Below, piece after piece: positions 5,817 to 8,413 of a stretch of DNA of 8,413 nucleotides. The notes below the pieces were generated by a model. That model was not told where the DNA came from, did not search any database, and saw nothing but the letters and a program-made list of their open reading frames with translations. The stretch is from Haliea sp041583655 (GTDB taxonomy: Bacteria; Pseudomonadota; Gammaproteobacteria; Pseudomonadales; Halieaceae). The position numbers were made by a program, and so were the translations under genes. Location of the stretch: positions 1 through 8,413 of the forward strand of contig JBFHFJ010000135.1 in assembly GCA_041583655.1 (NCBI GenBank), in the 5' to 3' direction. Numbering within the stretch: position 1 is the stretch's first letter; each line of letters begins with the position of its first letter.

Positions 5817-6842
5817 CTAAACCAGCAGCACCGCGGCGCCGGTGAACTTGCCCTGACGCAGATCCTCCAGCGCCTGATTGGCATCCTCCAGGTTGTAGGT
5901 CGTCACCTCCGTTTGTACCGGAATGGCGGCCGCCAGCGCCAGAAACTCCTCCCCATCTTCCCGGGTCAGGTTGGCGACGGAGGTCAGGCTCCGCTCCTGC
6001 CAGAGCAGGCTGTAGGGGAAGGACGGGATGTCACTCATGTGGATCCCGCCGCTCACTACGGTGCCGCCGCGATCGACATGCTCCAGAGCGGTCACCATCA
6101 GTTCACCCGCGGGCGCAAAGACCAGCGCAACGTCGAGCACCTGGGGCGGCGCGGTGCGGCTGTCGCCTGCCCATACCGCGCCGAGACGGCGAGCCAGTGC
6201 CTGGGCCTCGCTGTCTCCTTCCCGGGTAAAGGCGTAGACCTCCTGGCCGTGATGCACAGCGACCTGGGTGATGATGTGCGCCGCCGCGCCAAAGCCGTAA
6301 ATGCCGATACGCTGTGGACCGGCACCGCCCGCCAGGCGCCAGGTCCGGTAGCCTATCAGGCCGGCGCAGAGCAAGGGGGCCAGGGCCAGGTCCGGCGCCG
6401 AACGCGGCAGGGGAAAGCAGTAGCGGGCATCCGCCCTGGCATACTCCGCGTAGCCTCCGTCCAGGGTGTAGCCGGTGAAACGCGCCTCGGGACAGAGGTT
6501 TTCCTGGCCGCGCTGGCAGTAGCGACAGCTGCCATCCGTGAACCCCAGCCAAGGCACCCCCACGCGGTCACCCGGCTGGAAACCGCGCACACCCGCGCCC
6601 GCGGCGACCACCTCCCCCACGATCTGGTGGCCGGGGATCACTGGCAACAGGGGATCGGGCAGTTCACCATCCACCAGGTGCAGGTCGGTGCGGCAGACGC
6701 CGCAGGCCCGCACCCGCAACAGGACCTGCCCCTCATCCTCCAGCAGCGGCAATGGCCTGTGGCGCAGGACCAGGGCCGAACCGGGTTGCTCCAGCACCAT
6801 GGCGCGCATGGTGCCGGGTAGATTGTTCGCGACTGTCTTCAC
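5817..6842 (-). CDS. Zinc-dependent alcohol dehydrogenase (MDR superfamily, zinc-binding ADH family)
   Basis: The 341-residue cytoplasmic enzyme would interconvert alcohols and aldehydes with NAD(P). The N-terminal GroES-like domain has the catalytic zinc region CGVCRTDLH (Cys50), GHQ (His72) and LLCAGLIGYR (Cys159). The Rossmann domain has GIYGFGAAAH (glycines 180, 183, 185). The LLCAGLIGYR plus GIYGFGAAAH combination points to the MDR subgroup annotated as 'zinc-binding alcohol dehydrogenase family protein' rather than classical AdhP. The structural-zinc loop is atypical: Asp103, Cys106, Cys109, Cys117, with Asp where the first cysteine is expected. I chose the GTG at 6842 because AAGAGGAG lies six bases upstream. 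The internal ATG at 6809 (family-like MRAMVLE start) has no ribosome site. The gene is convergent with the YjgR-like gene, 3 bp between stops, and divergent from msrAB. Its substrate is unknown. Fatty alcohol is an attractive guess given the WS/DGAT nearby, but unproven. Confidence 0.9.
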   Translation of the reverse strand: MKTVANNLPGTMRAMVLEQPGSALVLRHRPLPLLEDEGQVLLRVRACGVCRTDLHLVDGELPDPLLPVIPGHQIVGEVVAAGAGVRGFQPGDRVGVPWLGFTDGSCRYCQRGQENLCPEARFTGYTLDGGYAEYARADARYCFPLPRSAPDLALAPLLCAGLIGYRTWRLAGGAGPQRIGIYGFGAAAHIITQVAVHHGQEVYAFTREGDSEAQALARRLGAVWAGDSRTAPPQVLDVALVFAPAGELMVTALEHVDRGGTVVSGGIHMSDIPSFPYSLLWQERSLTSVANLTREDGEEFLALAAAIPVQTEVTTYNLEDANQALEDLRQGKFTGAAVLLV

Positions 6843-6902
6843 GCGCCACTCCTCTTGCTCAGCCAGCTGGCCCCTGGCAGCGTCCCTCGCCAGGAGTACT
6901 CA

Positions 6903-6938
6903 TGGTACGACCGAACTCCCGGCGTCTGCTACTGTCAA
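6903..6938. promoter_or_regulatory. Divergent regulatory region: perfect minus-strand -35 and FadR-like core
   Basis: Within the 153 bp between the dehydrogenase and msrAB, TGTCAA at 6933-6938 reads TTGACA on the minus strand, a perfect -35 for the dehydrogenase. At 17-bp spacing, however, the -10 position reads only TTCGGT, so the promoter would be weak or activator-dependent. TGGTACGACCG at 6903-6913, just downstream of that -35, matches the enterobacterial FadR operator core TGGTACGACCA at 10 of 11 positions. One such match is expected by chance in a window this size, so the identification is tentative. I could not find a convincing promoter for msrAB. Confidence 0.25.
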
Positions 6939-6995
6939 AAAATCCGGATGTCCCCCTTTCCCGTAACAACCCCGCAATCCAAGGAGACAACTGTG

Positions 6996-8174
6996 ATGAC
7001 AGGGCGCACGCTGACATCGATGCTTTCCACCGCGACACTCACACTCTGGCTCGCTGCCGCGACCGCTCCGGCGCAGGCCGGCTCGCGCTATGCGCCGGAC
7101 ACACCGGGGCTGGCCGTGGCGACCTTTGCCGGCGGCTGTTTCTGGTGTGTGGAGCAGGGCTTCGAGAAGATACCCGGCGTGGTGGAAGCGGTTTCCGGCT
7201 ACAGCGGCGGCACCGAGGGCAACCCGACCTACAAGCAGGTTTCCGCCGGGCGCACCGGGCATACCGAGGCCGTGCAGGTGTACTACGACCCCCGGCAGAT
7301 CACCTACGAGGGCCTGCTGGAAGGGTTCTGGCGGTTCATGGACCCGACCGACGCCGACGGCCAGTTCGTCGACCGCGGCCGCCAGTACCGCCCCGCAATT
7401 TTCTATCACACTGAGCACCAGAGGCAGGCTGCCGAGGCTTCCCGGGCGGCCCTGGCCGCCTCCGGCCGCTATGCAAAACCTGTGGTGATAGAAATTACCG
7501 CGCTGACTTCGTTCCACGATGCAGAGGAATACCACCAGGACTACTATCAAAAGAATCCGCTGCGCTACAAGGTCTACACCTTCAATTCAGGGCGCTACCA
7601 GTTTATCGACAAGGTCTGGGGCGATGACCGGGAACTGGATTTCGCCCGTTTCAAACCGGAGGGCAGCACCGTGAACACGCCTGATACCGGCCCGCCGGCT
7701 ACTGCCGGCAAGGGTTTTGACCCCGCCATGTTCCAGCGTCCCGACGACGCCACACTGAAACAGCGTTTAACCGGGGAACAGTTCAATGTCACCCGCCGCG
7801 ACGGCACCGAGCGCGCGTTCGACAATCCCTACTGGGATGAAAAACGCGACGGCATCTACGTGGACATCGTCTCCGGGGAGCCGCTCTTTTCCTCCCGCGA
7901 CAAATACGACTCCGGCACAGGCTGGCCCAGCTTCACCCGCCCCATTGATCCGGCCATGGTAGTGGAAAAAACCGACCGCAAGTTCTTCATGACCCGTACG
8001 GAAATTCGCAGCCGCCATGCAGACTCCCACCTGGGCCATGTCTTCGATGACGGTCCCGCACCGACCGGGCTGCGCTACTGCATGAACTCCGCCGCCATGC
8101 GCTTCATCCCTGTGGAGGACATGCAGGCCGCCGGCTACGGGGACTATATCGACGCGGTAGTCGCCGCGCCCTGA
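6996..8174 (+). CDS. msrAB: Exported bifunctional methionine sulfoxide reductase MsrA-MsrB
   Basis: The 392-residue fusion reduces both the S (MsrA) and R (MsrB) epimers of methionine sulfoxide, repairing oxidised envelope proteins. Residues 1-28 are a Sec signal peptide with an AQA-G cleavage site, so it acts in the periplasm. The MsrA domain (about 40-205) carries GGCFWC with catalytic Cys48 and Cys51, then GHTEAV and DPTDADGQFVDRGRQYR. The MsrB domain (about 250-392) has SGEPLFSS, SGTGWPSF (306-313), HADSHLGHVFDDGP and RYCMN with catalytic Cys362. The protein has only three cysteines. There are no MsrB zinc cysteines, Thr308 replaces the usual resolving Cys of GCGWPSF, and Ser198 sits where many MsrA domains have a C-terminal Cys. 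AAGGAG at 6981-6986 lies nine bases before the ATG; a GTG at 6993 is an equally possible start. The open frame extends to 6855 but without a ribosome site, and that would bury the signal peptide. Confidence 0.93.
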   Translation: MTGRTLTSMLSTATLTLWLAAATAPAQAGSRYAPDTPGLAVATFAGGCFWCVEQGFEKIPGVVEAVSGYSGGTEGNPTYKQVSAGRTGHTEAVQVYYDPRQITYEGLLEGFWRFMDPTDADGQFVDRGRQYRPAIFYHTEHQRQAAEASRAALAASGRYAKPVVIEITALTSFHDAEEYHQDYYQKNPLRYKVYTFNSGRYQFIDKVWGDDRELDFARFKPEGSTVNTPDTGPPATAGKGFDPAMFQRPDDATLKQRLTGEQFNVTRRDGTERAFDNPYWDEKRDGIYVDIVSGEPLFSSRDKYDSGTGWPSFTRPIDPAMVVEKTDRKFFMTRTEIRSRHADSHLGHVFDDGPAPTGLRYCMNSAAMRFIPVEDMQAAGYGDYIDAVVAAP

Positions 8175-8250
8175 TCGGCAGCAACCCAGGCAAACACCGC
8201 AGCATCCCGGGCGAACAGGTTGGAAACAACGCGTAAACGCCCTGCGCTTT

Positions 8251-8259
8251 TGTTACAGT
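8251..8259 (+). promoter_or_regulatory. Possible extended -10 promoter for the right-edge gene
   Basis: TGTTACAGT at 8251-8259 contains a TGn extension followed by TACAGT, four of six matches to TATAAT, 34 bp before the ATG at 8294. No recognisable -35 lies at the right distance. The 119-bp gap after msrAB suggests the next gene may have its own promoter, and this is the best candidate. I saw no convincing terminator hairpin for msrAB in this gap. Confidence 0.2.
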
Positions 8260-8293
8260 GCCGATTTGACTCCCGACGCGGCGGACTTCTGGC

Positions 8294-8413
8294 ATGTGGT
8301 TCCACACCAGCTGTGATCTCTCCTTTGAGATTATCGAACCCACCCCTTTCATGCTGATGCTGCGACCCCGCCGCGGCCCCCAGCAGTGGGTGGCGCGGGA
8401 GGAATACCACATC
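8294..8413 (+). CDS. N-terminus of a probable transglutaminase-like protein (partial, runs off the right edge)
   Basis: Forty codons are open from the ATG at 8294 to the window edge. The translation starts MWFHTSCDLSFEI and continues through EPTPFMLMLRPRRGPQQWV to REEYHI. The EPTPFMLMLRPRxGxxQWV block resembles the beta-rich N-terminal domain that precedes the Cys-His-Asp core in bacterial transglutaminase-like (peptidase-like) proteins. The catalytic core itself lies outside the window, so the assignment rests on recall of this N-terminal pattern only. No signal peptide is present, so a cytoplasmic location is likely. A weak purine-rich CGGCGGA lies about eight bases before the start. Confidence 0.6.
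   Translation, partial: MWFHTSCDLSFEIIEPTPFMLMLRPRRGPQQWVAREEYHI

Noticed and set aside
6855..6995. Longer msrAB start at 6855
   Set aside because: It has no ribosome site and would place 47 residues before a clear signal peptide. AAGGAG at 6981-6986 supports the start at 6996 (or the GTG at 6993).
8266..8271. TTGACT as a -35 for the right-edge gene
   Set aside because: At 17-bp spacing the -10 would fall on CTGGCA at the start codon itself, which is neither -10-like nor compatible with a leader.
1..8413. A mobile element, prophage, defence island, CRISPR array or RNA gene
   Set aside because: I looked for repeat arrays, transposase or integrase motifs, terminal inverted repeats and tRNA-like folds on both strands and saw none. 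Composition is even and the genes are ordinary chromosomal families.

Overview
The window looks like an ordinary chromosomal segment of a high-GC, Gram-negative bacterium, most likely a gammaproteobacterium and possibly a marine, lipid-storing one of the Halieaceae/Marinobacter/Alcanivorax kind. The grounds are the high GC content with strongly GC-biased third codon positions, exported proteins with Sec signal peptides, a WS/DGAT wax-ester/triacylglycerol synthase, a YjgR-type HerA-like ATPase, and an exported MsrA-MsrB fusion. The lineage is an inference from gene content and cannot be fixed from the sequence alone.

Layout. At the left edge is the start of a minus-strand gene for an exported protein (1-59). 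Divergent from it, across 138 bp of regulatory DNA, is a small exported monoheme c-type cytochrome of the DUF3365/Tll0287-like family (198-764). Its 3' end overlaps the 3' end of a minus-strand MscS-family mechanosensitive channel (742-1623). That channel gene starts only 30 bp from a divergent CorA-family divalent-cation transporter (1654-2622). After an 80-bp gap carrying an AT-rich inverted repeat come a WS/DGAT acyltransferase with an unusual Lys/Ala/Arg-rich tail (2703-4340) and, 9 bp later, a YjgR/DUF853 HerA-like ATPase (4350-5813), probably co-transcribed. A zinc-dependent alcohol dehydrogenase lies convergent on the minus strand (5817-6842), with 3 bp between the two stop codons. Across a 153-bp divergent region is the exported MsrA-MsrB fusion (6996-8174). 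The right edge holds the first 40 codons of a probable transglutaminase-like protein (8294-8413).

How the genes fit together. Two themes are visible: membrane ion and osmotic homeostasis (MscS plus CorA, divergent), and neutral-lipid or alcohol metabolism (WS/DGAT, with an alcohol dehydrogenase nearby). Exported redox and repair functions (the cytochrome, MsrAB) flank them. Coding density is high and no stretch over 300 bp lacks a gene. I saw no tRNA, rRNA, CRISPR array, insertion sequence or phage gene, and no convincing undescribed multi-gene system. The points most worth following up are the basic tail on the acyltransferase, the cysteine-poor Msr fusion, the Cys-to-Asp change in the dehydrogenase structural-zinc loop, and the compact or symmetrical intergenic regions.
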